From the NCBI GenBank assembly GCA_963706425.1, contig CAVPMN010000001.1:496001-560000 (forward strand): 64,000 nucleotides of DNA. The letters run 5' to 3'. The notes under the pieces are model-generated. The model was not told where the DNA came from. It saw only the letters and a program-made list of their open reading frames with translations, and did not search any database. The stretch's first letter is position 1; the number at the start of each line of letters is the position of its first letter. Below, piece by piece: positions 47,928 to 56,978 of this stretch. The position numbers and the translations under genes are program-made. This DNA comes from CAVPMN01 sp963706425 (GTDB lineage: Bacteria > Actinomycetota > Acidimicrobiia > Acidimicrobiales > Acidimicrobilacustridaceae).

Positions 47928-49111
47928 ACTTCGACGACGCGCCCGACGAATCGGCGTGGCGGTCCGAGTGTGCGGCGTGGATCAAGGAACACCTGGGCGA
48001 ACTCGAGGCCGACGGCGGCAGCCCGATCGAGCGGGCGAAACGCTGGCAGGCAATGAAGTTCGACGCCGGCCTGGCGAAGATCGCGTGGGCGCCCGAGGAG
48101 GGCGGGCGCAACGGGACCGACATCCAGCAGATCATCTTCGATCAGGAACAGGCCGCGCACCGCACGCCGCCAAACATCCTCCAGATCGGGCTCGATCTCA
48201 TCGCGCCGACGATTCGCGCCCACGGCACCGACGAACAACGCATGACCTACCTGCAGGCCATGCTGCGAGGAGACCACATCTGGTGCCAGATGTTCAGTGA
48301 GCCGGGCGCCGGATCGGACGTCGCCGGGCTGACCACCACTGCCGTGCGCGATGGCGACGAGTGGCGTCTCAACGGCCAGAAGGTCTGGACCACCAGCGCT
48401 CATCTCGCCGACTTCGGTGAGGTACTTTGCCGAACGAACCCCGACGCCCCGAAGCACCACGGCATCACCGCATTCATCCTCGACCTGCGTTCGCCCGGAG
48501 TGACGATCAGGCCGCTGAGGCAGATGACGGGCACGGCGGAGTTCAACGAGATCTTTCTCGACGACGTCCGGGTGCCCCACAAGAACGTGATTGGCGCCGA
48601 GGGCGACGGCTGGCACGTTGCCGTCACGACGCTGATGAACGAACGCCGGACCATGGGCGCCGGTGGCGCCTCGAGGCCGAGCTCGACCCCGCTACGCCTC
48701 GCCGAGCTGGCACGGCGGACCGGCCGCCTCGACGCAGTGTCCCGACAGCGCATCGTCGACATCCACATTCGATCCGAGCTGCTCCGGTTCCTCGGTCTCC
48801 GCACACTCTCCGCGGCCATGCAGGGTCGGCGACCCGGCCCCGAGGGCTCGGTGGCCAAGCTGGCGTCGGCGCGACTCAATGTCGACACCGGCGACCTCGG
48901 GATGATGCTCCTCGGCGCCGCCGGCACGGCGCCCGACGCCGACGATGCCCGCTGGGTCACCCGCTTCCTGTGGGGGCCCGGCCATCGTCTCGGCGGCGGC
49001 ACCGACGAAGTGAACCGCAACATCGTCGCCGAGCGGGTGCTGGGACTGCCGAGCGAGCCACGCAACGACGACACCATCCCGTGGCGAGACGTTCCGCGAT
49101 CCGCGCGATGA
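47924..49111 (+). CDS. Acyl-CoA dehydrogenase
   Basis: 395 residues from a GTG in four-base overlap. FAD-binding core WCQMFSEPGAGSDVAGLTT, KVWTTSAHLADFGEVLCRTN, GTAEFNEIFLDDVRVPHKNV; C-terminal GGGTDEVNRNIVAERVLGLP. It oxidises an acyl-CoA to the enoyl-CoA that would be the substrate of the preceding crotonase; the electron acceptor is normally ETF. The C-terminal domain layout resembles actinobacterial FadE proteins of steroid or branched-acid degradation. Overlaps the ligase gene as ATGA. Confidence 0.92.
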   Translation: MNFDDAPDESAWRSECAAWIKEHLGELEADGGSPIERAKRWQAMKFDAGLAKIAWAPEEGGRNGTDIQQIIFDQEQAAHRTPPNILQIGLDLIAPTIRAHGTDEQRMTYLQAMLRGDHIWCQMFSEPGAGSDVAGLTTTAVRDGDEWRLNGQKVWTTSAHLADFGEVLCRTNPDAPKHHGITAFILDLRSPGVTIRPLRQMTGTAEFNEIFLDDVRVPHKNVIGAEGDGWHVAVTTLMNERRTMGAGGASRPSSTPLRLAELARRTGRLDAVSRQRIVDIHIRSELLRFLGLRTLSAAMQGRRPGPEGSVAKLASARLNVDTGDLGMMLLGAAGTAPDADDARWVTRFLWGPGHRLGGGTDEVNRNIVAERVLGLPSEPRNDDTIPWRDVPRSAR

Positions 49112-50634
49112 CGACCCACCCACACGACCCCGGCGACATGCTGCGCCGCCGCGGCGACCACCCCGCCATCGTGATGTCGGGATCGGGTCGGATCGTCAGC
49201 TACGCCGAACTCGATGAGCGATCGACCCGACTGGCCCGCGTCTTCGACGAGGCCGGTCTGCGACCCGGTGACCGTGTCGCCCTCATGCTCGGCAACCGGC
49301 CCGAGTTCTTCGACGTCCTGTGGGCGGCCCTGCGCAGCGGGCTCTACCTCACCCCCATCAATTGGCACCTCGGTCCCGAGGAAGCCGCCTACATCGTCGA
49401 CGATTGCGGCGCGCGCGCCGTCGTCACGTCCTCCGACCTCGCCGACGTCGCTGCGGAACTCCTGGCCCGCAACCCGGATGTGGCCGTCCGGCTCATGGTC
49501 GGCGATCCCATCGATGGCTACGACGGAATGGACTCGGCGCTCGAGTCGGTGCCGTGCGACCCGCGGGTCGAGGAACGGGCCGGGGCCCTGATGATGTACT
49601 CGTCGGGCACGACGGGCTACCCGAAGGGGATCGTCCGCCCGCTTCCCCGCGCCCCATTCGGCGCCGGCCCCGACGCCATCGCAATGATGATGACCGGGCC
49701 CTATGGCGCCGACGACCGCTCGGTCTATCTCAGCCCTGCGCCGCTCTATCACGCGGCGCCGATCAGCTTCTGTAGCGCCGTTCACCGCATCGGCGCGACG
49801 GCGGTGGTCATGGAACGGTTCGACGCCAGCGACGCGCTGCGGGCCGTCGAGGATCATGCCGTCACGCATGCGCAGTTCGTACCGACCCACTTCATCCGGA
49901 TGCTGCAGCTTCCCGACGAGGTGCGGGATCAGCACGATCTCTCCACACTCCGCTGTGTGATCCACGCCGCCGCCCCCTGCCCGGTGCCGACGAAGCGCCG
50001 GATGATCGAGTGGCTCGGCCCGCTGCTCGAGGAGTTCTATGCCGGATCGGAAGCGATCGGCGTCACCCTCATCTCGTCGGCGGAGTGGCTCGAACATCCG
50101 GGCTCCGTCGGGCGGCCGTCCGGCACCACCGTGCACATCCTCGACGATTCGGGCGCCGAGCTACCGCCGGGCGAGACGGGCCAGGTCTGGTTCGATGCGA
50201 GCAGCAGGTTCGAGTACCACAACGACCCCGCCAAGACCCGCGCCGCGCAGGACCCGCGAGGCTGGGCGACCTATGGCGATATCGGCCACGTCGACGACGA
50301 GGGCTACCTGTATCTCACCGACCGCGCCTCGAACATGATCATCTCCGGTGGCGTCAACATCTACCCCCAAGAGGCCGAGATGGTCCTGGCCCCCCACCCG
50401 GCCGTCCACGACATCGCCGTGATCGGCGTACCCGACGACGTAATGGGCGAACGGGTCAAGGCGTTCGTGCAGGTCCGTGACGGGATCGACGCCGACGATT
50501 CCTTGGCGGAGACCCTCATTGCCCACTGCCGTCGCCATCTCGCCCACTACAAGTGTCCCCGAGAGGTCGAGTTCGTCGACGAACTCCCCCGGCTCGAGAA
50601 CGGCAAGCTCGTGAAGCGCAAACTGCTCGACTGA
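49108..50634 (+). CDS. AMP-dependent acyl-CoA synthetase/ligase
   Basis: 508 residues from the ATG at 49108. Motif A3 MMYSSGTTGYPKGIVRP, A5-like EEFYAGSEAIGVTLIS, A7-A8 YGDIGHVDDEGYLYLTDRAS then NMIISGGVNIYPQEAEMVLA, and the C-terminal catalytic lysine in NGKLVKRKLLD. It activates a carboxylic acid to its CoA thioester through an acyl-adenylate (FadD-like), providing the entry step for the CoA-dependent enzymes of the operon. Last gene of the operon; 210 bases without a recognisable gene follow. Confidence 0.94.
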   Translation: MTTHPHDPGDMLRRRGDHPAIVMSGSGRIVSYAELDERSTRLARVFDEAGLRPGDRVALMLGNRPEFFDVLWAALRSGLYLTPINWHLGPEEAAYIVDDCGARAVVTSSDLADVAAELLARNPDVAVRLMVGDPIDGYDGMDSALESVPCDPRVEERAGALMMYSSGTTGYPKGIVRPLPRAPFGAGPDAIAMMMTGPYGADDRSVYLSPAPLYHAAPISFCSAVHRIGATAVVMERFDASDALRAVEDHAVTHAQFVPTHFIRMLQLPDEVRDQHDLSTLRCVIHAAAPCPVPTKRRMIEWLGPLLEEFYAGSEAIGVTLISSAEWLEHPGSVGRPSGTTVHILDDSGAELPPGETGQVWFDASSRFEYHNDPAKTRAAQDPRGWATYGDIGHVDDEGYLYLTDRASNMIISGGVNIYPQEAEMVLAPHPAVHDIAVIGVPDDVMGERVKAFVQVRDGIDADDSLAETLIAHCRRHLAHYKCPREVEFVDELPRLENGKLVKRKLLD

Positions 50635-50844
50635 GCGGGGCGTACCTCCCGGATGGCGCGGGTGATCGCGCTGCGCAGCTCCAGCGTCGACTCGAGACGC
50701 CCGTCGGGCAGACCGAGGAACCGCACATCGGTGACGATGCACTAGAAGACGGCGGCACCAGCGAGCACCAGCCGAGCCACGGTCCCGGCCACACCGACGT
50801 CGATGTCACAGGTCGACGTGCCCGCCCAGGACGCTGGTGCCGCG

Positions 50845-53800
50845 CTACCTCAACTGGTCGAGGAGCTGCGTGGCGCGGGTCACCCAGGCATGCAGGCCCA
50901 TGTGATCTGCGTCCAAAGATGCTTCGGCGAGGAGACGTTGCGCATCCTCGAGGTCACCCTCGGACCCGCGCCGCACCAACAGCTCGGCCAACTCGATGCC
51001 ACTGATCGCCTGCACGAGCTTCCAGTCCCGGTTCGTCGCGAACGCGCGCGTCGCGCCCGCGTCCTCGATTGCGCCATCCAGGTCTCCGCTCGCGGCCCGA
51101 AGGTAGGACAGCACTTGCCGTATGGGCCCACCAAAGCCGATGCAGTAGTGCGACACATAGTCGGCATACGGTTCGAGCACGGGCAGCATCTCCCGAGCGA
51201 GTGCTGCGTCGTCGAGGGCACTGATGGTTCTCGCCATGTTGAATGCAGCCGAAAACCAGAACACGTCCTTCGGAAGCGCGTCGATGTCGCCAAGTCGGTA
51301 GCGCTCGATCAGGTCACGGCATTCGGCGACTCGGCCGCGCCGGGCGAGGCTCAACACATGAGCGGCCCGCCACGTCGGCGCGCCTGGGTACTCGTCCGCC
51401 AGCTCGCCGATCAGGTCGGGATCGCCGACCTCCCCGTCTCGACACCAATTGATCCCGGCCTGGCTCGCCGCCCACCACGCTTCGCTGTCGACCGCATCGA
51501 TCTCTTGGCCCGACGCGAGGACTGCATCGTTCTCGACTTGGGCCCGATCGAGCTCGCCGGCTTCGAGCAGGAATTGGCAGGCCTGGGCGCGAGCGGCCCA
51601 CTGGCTCATCGGGCCGGCATCGACGCGGGCGATGGCCAGAAACTCGTCGGCCACCTGACGCGCGGCCTCGAGATCGCCGCGAGACATGAGGTTCCATTTC
51701 AGGGCGATGCGGTTGGCGACCCGGAGGTTGGGGTCGCCGCAACGATCCGCCGCAGCCACGGCCCGTTCGGCGCGCTCGAGCCCGGTGGTCCAACGCTCCG
51801 GTACGAGGTCGGGCATGCGGGTGATGCCCAACACCCACGCCTCGGTCAGCGCATCGTCGATTCCCTCGACCAGTTCGACGGCATGATCGACGAGCGCAAG
51901 GCATTCGTTGCGGCGCTCGAGGTCGAACATCAGCTCCGCTGCGAGCAACGCTTCGAGCCGCGCCCGGTCGGTGATCGCGTGGTCGGCAACCCGGGAGAGC
52001 GCGGCTTCGATGTAGGCGATCCGTTCGGTGTCGACGCCGCCGATGATGCTGGTGAACCCGCGGGAGTTGCCGAGCACCGAACGCACCAGCAGCTCGACGT
52101 CGTCCGCGGCGACGGCATCCTTCGCGACGGCGAGCAGGTCTTCCCGGAACGACGAATCGCCCTGATCTCGCAGGATCTCGCCGATGCCGCACCGCGCCAG
52201 GAGCGCACGCCGGTCGAGCGGCTCGGCGTCGTCCTCCTCGAGCAATTCGATGGCTTTGCGGTAGAGATTCTCGGCCTCACCCAGGGCGCGGGCCGCCCGA
52301 GCCTGGTCGGCAGCCGCCAGGACGTAACCGATCGCGTCGCTCAGATCCCCGCCGCGTGGACCGGCTTCCACCGCGTGATGGGCGAGCGACGCGACGTCGT
52401 TGGGATCCCGCTTGGCAATGAGCTCGGTGACGCGCCGATGAAGGCGACGGCGGCGGCTGGCCGACAGCTCGTCGTAGAGCGATGTACGGACCAGCGCGTG
52501 GGCGAAGCGGTAGCGGTCGGCGTCGATCTCCTCGACGAGTCGAGCCCGCGACGCCTCATCGATGGCGTCGAGCAACGGATCCTCGTCGATGCCGACCAGC
52601 TCGCCGACCAGATCGAGATCGAACTCGCGGCCCACCACCGACGCGGCACGCAACACGTCGTTCGCCACATCTGACAGCCTCGACAGCCGTTGGCCGATCA
52701 CGTCGCGCACACCCTCGGGCACATCGATCTGATCGGGGTCTGGCACGATCCAGCGTCCATCGACGAACCGAACACCACCGCTCTCGATCAGATGGCGCAA
52801 CACTTCGGCGACGAAGAACGGGTTGCCCTCGGTCTCGGCGTGCGCCCGCGCCGCGACACTGCGGGTCACGTCGTCGAGAGGATGACCGGCAGCTTGCTGA
52901 ACCAGCTCGATGACCTCGTCGACATCGAGGGGATCGACCGGGATCCGACGAACACCCTCGAGTCGATGCAAGTCACCGAGCACGGCAGACAGCGGGTGAG
53001 CGCGATCCACGTCGGTGTCGCGGTAGGTGCCCACGACGAGCAACCTCACCCCGTCGAGCCCGGCGGCATGCCGGACGGTGTGCATCAGCATCAGCAGCGT
53101 CGGCTTGGTCGCCCAGTGGAGGTCGTCGACCACCAGCACGAGGCCGGTCTCCTGGGCGGTGGCCGTGATCCACGTGGACACCGCCTCGAGCAGCCGGTGC
53201 TCCTCGGTGCGCGGATCGGACGCGACCGGCGGATCGAGGCCTGGGCGCCGCGACGTCAGGTCGGGTACGAGTCGGACCAACTCGCCCGGCAGTCGACCGA
53301 GTGGCAGGTCCGGAGCGTGCCGGGTCTGCCAATCGAGCGCTTCGACAAACGGCTGATAGGGCACCTGGAGTTCGTCATCACAGCGCCCGAACAACACGAT
53401 CGCGCCCGACTGGCGGGCATCCCTCGCGACCTCATACGCGGTGCGGGTCTTTCCGATGCCCGGCTCGCCGACCAACAAGGCGGTGCGCGGTCCCTCGAGC
53501 TTGGTCTCGTCCCAGAGCGCCCGCAGCGCATCACGCACATCGGGTCGTCCGATGTAGACACCGCGATTCGGGGGCACCAAGGCAGGTGGGAATGGCACCA
53601 AGTCATCGTCGGTGTCGCTCGGGAGCGGGTCCCAACCCACGCTGCAGGTCTCGACCGGCTCGGGCAGACCCTTCAGGTCGAGCGCACCGAACGACTCGAA
53701 CGTGAACCCACCGCGGCCACGCGCCAGCGCTCGAACCAGATCGGCCACCAGGATCTGCCCCCCTTGTGCGGCACTGCACAAGCGGGCCGCCTCGTTCACC

Positions 53801-54114
53801 GCGGTGCCGAAGCAGTCGTCCCCATCGAAACTGACGTCGCCCACCGACACGCCGACACGGATGGCGATCGGCTCAGGGAGGTCGGCGCGGAGGGCGGTCA
53901 CCCCTTGTTGTGACGCGATCGCTGCGGCCACTGCGTCGGCGGCAGAGTCGAACACGGCCATGAGGCCGTCCCCCAACGACTTCACGACGCGACCGTTGGG
54001 CCCTTCGATCGCGGCGGTCACCACGTCGTCATGAAGGCGGCGGACCACGTCGGCCGCTTCCTCACCCAGCCGCGACCGCAACTCGGTCGAACCGACGAGA
54101 TCAGTGAACAGCAC
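50845..54114 (-). CDS. Class III cyclase-ATPase-TPR-like regulator with intact cyclase Asn
   Basis: 1089 residues in one frame. The first residue given here (GTG at 54114) is already at the first beta-strand of the cyclase (MLFTDLVGSTELRSRL), so the true start is probably the ATG at 54146, reached by a frame change near 54120. The cyclase keeps FTDLVGST, KSLGDGLMAVF and the transition-state Asn (GTAVNEAARLC), unlike its relatives in this window. ATPase: Walker A LVGEPGIGKTRTAYEVARDA, Walker B LVLVVDDLHWATK, ETEGNPFFVAEVLRHLIESG. The rest is TPR-like. It is convergent with the ligase gene of the catabolic operon. Confidence 0.88.
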   Translation of the reverse strand: MLFTDLVGSTELRSRLGEEAADVVRRLHDDVVTAAIEGPNGRVVKSLGDGLMAVFDSAADAVAAAIASQQGVTALRADLPEPIAIRVGVSVGDVSFDGDDCFGTAVNEAARLCSAAQGGQILVADLVRALARGRGGFTFESFGALDLKGLPEPVETCSVGWDPLPSDTDDDLVPFPPALVPPNRGVYIGRPDVRDALRALWDETKLEGPRTALLVGEPGIGKTRTAYEVARDARQSGAIVLFGRCDDELQVPYQPFVEALDWQTRHAPDLPLGRLPGELVRLVPDLTSRRPGLDPPVASDPRTEEHRLLEAVSTWITATAQETGLVLVVDDLHWATKPTLLMLMHTVRHAAGLDGVRLLVVGTYRDTDVDRAHPLSAVLGDLHRLEGVRRIPVDPLDVDEVIELVQQAAGHPLDDVTRSVAARAHAETEGNPFFVAEVLRHLIESGGVRFVDGRWIVPDPDQIDVPEGVRDVIGQRLSRLSDVANDVLRAASVVGREFDLDLVGELVGIDEDPLLDAIDEASRARLVEEIDADRYRFAHALVRTSLYDELSASRRRRLHRRVTELIAKRDPNDVASLAHHAVEAGPRGGDLSDAIGYVLAAADQARAARALGEAENLYRKAIELLEEDDAEPLDRRALLARCGIGEILRDQGDSSFREDLLAVAKDAVAADDVELLVRSVLGNSRGFTSIIGGVDTERIAYIEAALSRVADHAITDRARLEALLAAELMFDLERRNECLALVDHAVELVEGIDDALTEAWVLGITRMPDLVPERWTTGLERAERAVAAADRCGDPNLRVANRIALKWNLMSRGDLEAARQVADEFLAIARVDAGPMSQWAARAQACQFLLEAGELDRAQVENDAVLASGQEIDAVDSEAWWAASQAGINWCRDGEVGDPDLIGELADEYPGAPTWRAAHVLSLARRGRVAECRDLIERYRLGDIDALPKDVFWFSAAFNMARTISALDDAALAREMLPVLEPYADYVSHYCIGFGGPIRQVLSYLRAASGDLDGAIEDAGATRAFATNRDWKLVQAISGIELAELLVRRGSEGDLEDAQRLLAEASLDADHMGLHAWVTRATQLLDQLR

Positions 54115-54291
54115 CGACGCCGTGCTCGTCGAGCTCCACCCACCATGCCGACAGGGTAGTGCGAACCCGAAGAAGGCCCCGTTGCGTCTCGTGGGCTCTT
54201 CGAGAAGCTCCGAGATCAGCTTGCAGGAGCGACTAGGGACTCTGTCCGGCTCACGGCGGAACTGCTGAGACGCGAACCTCGCGCCGGCGAC

Positions 54292-54480
54292 TCACTTGCG
54301 ATCGGGATCGAGGAGGCCTCGCTCCTCCACGAGTCGTCGACCGGTGTCCTCGACCTTCGCCCGGAAGCCAGGATCGAGATCGGACAAGTCGCCGCCCGAC
54401 CGAACGTCGACGAGGCTCGCTCGCTCGTTCGGACTGAGCTGCGCCAGCTCCGAGGCCGACAACACCGGTCGCTGCGCCAT
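54292..54480 (-). CDS. Small hydrophilic protein of unknown function
   Basis: 62 residues, MAQRPVLSASELAQLSPNER, then a helix-rich charged part ending LVEERGLLDPDRK. No family recognised. The composition and length are similar to small antitoxin-like proteins, but no toxin gene adjoins it directly. Its start is 120 bases from the 3' end of the CopG-like antitoxin gene, on the same strand. Coding status is plausible but not proven. Confidence 0.5.
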   Translation of the reverse strand: MAQRPVLSASELAQLSPNERASLVDVRSGGDLSDLDPGFRAKVEDTGRRLVEERGLLDPDRK

Positions 54481-54599
54481 GTGGAAAGACTACCGGCGAC
54501 CTACGACAGCGACCTCGACACCGTCAGGGCGCCATGAGCAGTCCGTCCGGTTCAGGGCAACGGCCGACCCACAGGAACGGCCCACGGTTCTCACATGTG

Positions 54600-54884
54600 T
54601 CAGCTCGCTGCGAGATGACCGCGGAGTGCCTCGCGGATGACCTCCGACACTGGCACGCCCTCCTCCTCGGCTCGGCGTGCGAGGCGCTCTTTCAACTCGG
54701 GGTCGAGCCGGACGGACTCGACCGTCGACGGGGCGGAGCCGAGCCGTGGGCGGCCACGCTTGCCGCGGCGGGCGATGACTTGGTCCGGGTCGTAACCGGC
54801 CTCGGCTTCGTCGGCCAGGTCCTCGATGAGCTCGTCGTCAATCGGCTTGCCCGACTTGGTGTGTCCGTAGGTGCGCTTTGTCAT
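54600..54884 (-). CDS. Ribbon-helix-helix (CopG-type) antitoxin
   Basis: 94 residues from the ATG at 54884. The N-terminal half (GKPIDDELIEDLADEAEAGY) is followed by RRGKRGRPRLG and a C-terminal ribbon-helix-helix unit (VESVRLDPELKERLARRAEE, EGVPVSEVIREALRGHL). The ATG overlaps the stop of the upstream toxin-like gene as ATGA, so the pair is translated together in toxin-antitoxin order, as in BrnTA- or HigBA-like modules. Confidence 0.85.
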   Translation of the reverse strand: MTKRTYGHTKSGKPIDDELIEDLADEAEAGYDPDQVIARRGKRGRPRLGSAPSTVESVRLDPELKERLARRAEEEGVPVSEVIREALRGHLAAS

Positions 54885-55120
54885 GGATCGAGCAGCTTTC
54901 GGTAGACCGCCCGTACGGGCATGGCATGGATGATCAACTCGTCGCCTTCGCCCGTGATGAGCACGACGACTTCGAGCAGGTTGCCGGCGCGGTCGGGACC
55001 GATGACCAGCCACCGATCGGGGTCCTCACCGATGTCATCGACGACCATCGAGTGTTCGATGGCGTGGAGAGTGTCGTCATCGGCGACGCCGTGGCGACGG
55101 GCGGATGGGTGAATCTCCAC
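54881..55120 (-). CDS. Toxin-like protein of a type II toxin-antitoxin pair (BrnT/DUF4258-like)
   Basis: 79 residues from the GTG at 55120: MEIHPSARRHGVADDDTLHA, IEHSMVVDD, then the strands RWLVIGPDRAGNLLEVVVLI and ELIIHAMPVRAVYRKLL. This strand pattern with a C-terminal H-A-M-x-x-R-x-x-Y-x-x-L is seen in small BrnT/RelE-fold proteins that accompany CopG-type antitoxins. Toxicity is an inference from the pairing. A probable -10 box lies directly at the start codon. Confidence 0.78.
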   Translation of the reverse strand: MEIHPSARRHGVADDDTLHAIEHSMVVDDIGEDPDRWLVIGPDRAGNLLEVVVLITGEGDELIIHAMPVRAVYRKLLDP

Positions 55121-55125
55121 ACCCG

Positions 55126-55152
55126 ATTATTGTAGTACAGAAATCCGTTCAA
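55126..55152 (-). promoter_or_regulatory. Candidate promoter giving a leaderless toxin-antitoxin mRNA
   Basis: In otherwise G+C-rich DNA, the minus strand shows TTGAAC (55147-55152) and an A/T block holding TACAAT (55129-55134) and AATAAT (55126-55131). Either -10 box would place the transcript start within a few bases of the GTG at 55120. A short palindrome TGTA-G-TACA (55131-55139) overlaps it and could be the autoregulation site. Boxes by eye only. Confidence 0.4.
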
Positions 55153-55336
55153 TCAACCACCACAGCCCACGGGTGCGGAACGGACGATTCCAGCGGCGTG
55201 AAGTGTGCGCCTCCGGCTGGTTTGGCCGTCGGGCTGGGAACCCGAAGGTCAGTGCTGTCCGCTGTTGTCCGGTTCTGCGGCGAACCGTCAGATCGGGTCG
55301 ATCGACCCACGCCGACGCACGCGACCGCCGATCGGC

Positions 55337-55926
55337 TCAGCCCAAGCCGCCGAAGCCCGTCGAGGGAGGCATCTGTCGACGTCGCTGCTCGACCTGCCTG
55401 GCCGCCTCCTGCAGGGCCACCCGTTGGTGATGCATGCGATCGACCCACACGTCGTAGACGGCGACCGCGCCGGGGTTGACGTGGGAGTCGATCATCTCGT
55501 CGAGACCGGCAACGGTGGGCGTGGGCGTGGACGGCGTCGCCCGGTCGGACTTGCGCTGGCGCCGGCTGCGCTTCCGGCGGGGCTCACTTGGCCCCGTATC
55601 GCCGGCGCGCTCCTGGTCGTCGCGCACGTCGATGGGCTCGTCGGTGTCGACGTCGACGGAGTCGGTGGCGATGACTGCGCTGAGGATCTCGGACGCGGTG
55701 CGCCACGACGAGATGGCTTCCTGCTGCAACTCGAAGGCCACGTGGAACTGCCGGGCGCCGAAGGCGGCGGCCGCCGCTGCGGACGCCTTCTCTCCCTGCT
55801 CGACGCCTTCGAGCACGCTTCCATCGCCTGCGAGGCCACGAGGTCGCCGGCGAGCGCCCTCACCGCGGCGATGCGACGCATCGTCGCCACCAGATCATCA
55901 GTCGGCCGCGCTTCGGCGCCTGTCAT
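55337..55926 (-). CDS. Protein of unknown function coupled to the J-domain gene (one frameshift)
   Basis: About 195 residues: MTGAEARPTDDLVATMRRIA, AVRALAGDLVASQAMEACSKA, then, after a frame change near 55805, LEGVEQGEKASAAAAAAFG, VAFELQQEAISSWRTASEIL. A charged linker (EPRRKRSRRQRKSDR) and a C-terminal helix GLDEMIDSHVNPGAVAVYD, QRVALQEAARQVEQRRRQ follow. It appears all-helical and coiled-coil-like, with no recognised family. The ATG at 55926 overlaps the stop of the J-domain gene (ATGA), so the two products are probably partners. Confidence 0.65.
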
Positions 55927-56420
55927 ACCGCTCCCGCCCGCCGGAGCACCGTGAGCGCGTCGTGCAGGGCACGGAACTCGGCGGCGTGCTGCGCCGCGGT
56001 GCGCTCGTCGGCATCGATGTGTCGGTCAGGATGATGCACCTTCACGAGCTCGCGGTAGCGGGCCGTCACGTCGGCAGCAGGCGCATCTGGCGACAGACGC
56101 AGTCGATCGAACGCCTGGCTGACGGCGGCAACGTCGATGGGCCCGTCCGTGGCATCGGGCTCGGAGTCGGCGAAGAGGTGCTCGGGCTGCCAGTAGTCGG
56201 CGCACGCAGCGGGTGGCTCGTCGTGGTAGAGGCGCTGTGCAGTCTGGCGACGCTGGCGCAAGCGCACCGCCCACTCGTCGTAGGGCTGCGATTCGGCGGC
56301 GCCGGGGGCGTGAAACCCGATCAACTCCTCGAGGACCGAGGTCTCGCAGGACGTCGACGGGCCCTCCGTCGCCTGCCCGCGTCGCCCGAAGATCGTCCTG
56401 GCCACCTGTCCGCCTCCCAT
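55923..56420 (-). CDS. Small J-domain (DnaJ-like) protein with C-terminal J domain
   Basis: 165 residues from the ATG at 56420 (GGGGAG upstream). The C-terminal 60 residues match a J domain: DVTARYRELVKVHHPDRHID with the essential HPD near residue 130, then EFRALHDALTVLRRA as helix III. The N-terminal 95 residues (LIGFHAPGAAESQPYDEWAV, RLRQRRQTAQRLYHDEPPAA) carry no known domain. J proteins stimulate Hsp70 ATPases; a C-terminal rather than N-terminal J domain is typical of specialised co-chaperones. The Hsp70-like genes of this window lie 40 kb away and a link to them is only a possibility. Confidence 0.82.
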   Translation of the reverse strand: MGGGQVARTIFGRRGQATEGPSTSCETSVLEELIGFHAPGAAESQPYDEWAVRLRQRRQTAQRLYHDEPPAACADYWQPEHLFADSEPDATDGPIDVAAVSQAFDRLRLSPDAPAADVTARYRELVKVHHPDRHIDADERTAAQHAAEFRALHDALTVLRRAGAV

Positions 56421-56978
56421 ACCGCCCGCTCCCCTGTCGGGCAGTTGCCATAGGGATCGCCGCGGCCGGCAACAACGGCATGGGCCATTCGGCCGATATT
56501 TCACAGCCGTCGGGCGTAGCGCCCGAAGGTCATCGATGTGCAGTAGATGATGTCGAGGGCGTACCTGAGGGCAGCGTCGAGTCCGGTGCGCTTCAGATGA
56601 CCTCGATGGCAGGTGGGCACAGGTCGAGAGCGCCGAACGAACAATGACCACGTTGTCTCGGCGTCTCGAAACAACGTGAACTCCTCCATGCTGCGCGGAC
56701 GGGCACTGCTCGTCGAGAACCTGGACTGCGCCAGGAACTCGTCGCGAGTAAACAACAGACCCGACTCCATGGCTGTCGACCTCGGGTCGGTCGACGAGAC
56801 GCCCCAACGATTTGACGCAATTCAGCGCAGCGAACCCGGATGGCTGTGGACACATCGGCCGCGAGACGTAGCGTCGCGGGTCAGTGACGCCGGCCCTCAG
56901 GTGATCTGAAGTCCGCCGTCGGTCATCTTGGTCGGAGTCTCTCGAACCGGCTGAGCGTGGCGAGGAGGGGGCGGTTAC
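56421..56978. other. Non-coding or unassigned stretch
   Basis: No convincing gene. An 89-codon minus-strand frame (56501-56770) has neither a good ribosome site nor recognisable content, and the base composition is less G+C-biased than that of the neighbours. The last 20 bases hold the GAGGAGGGG ribosome site of the repeat-protein gene at 56979. Promoters for the divergent genes on either side probably lie here, but I cannot place them. Confidence 0.5.

Noticed and set aside
56501..56770. An 89-codon minus-strand frame as a gene
   Set aside because: No ribosome site, no family resemblance, and composition unlike the coding neighbours.
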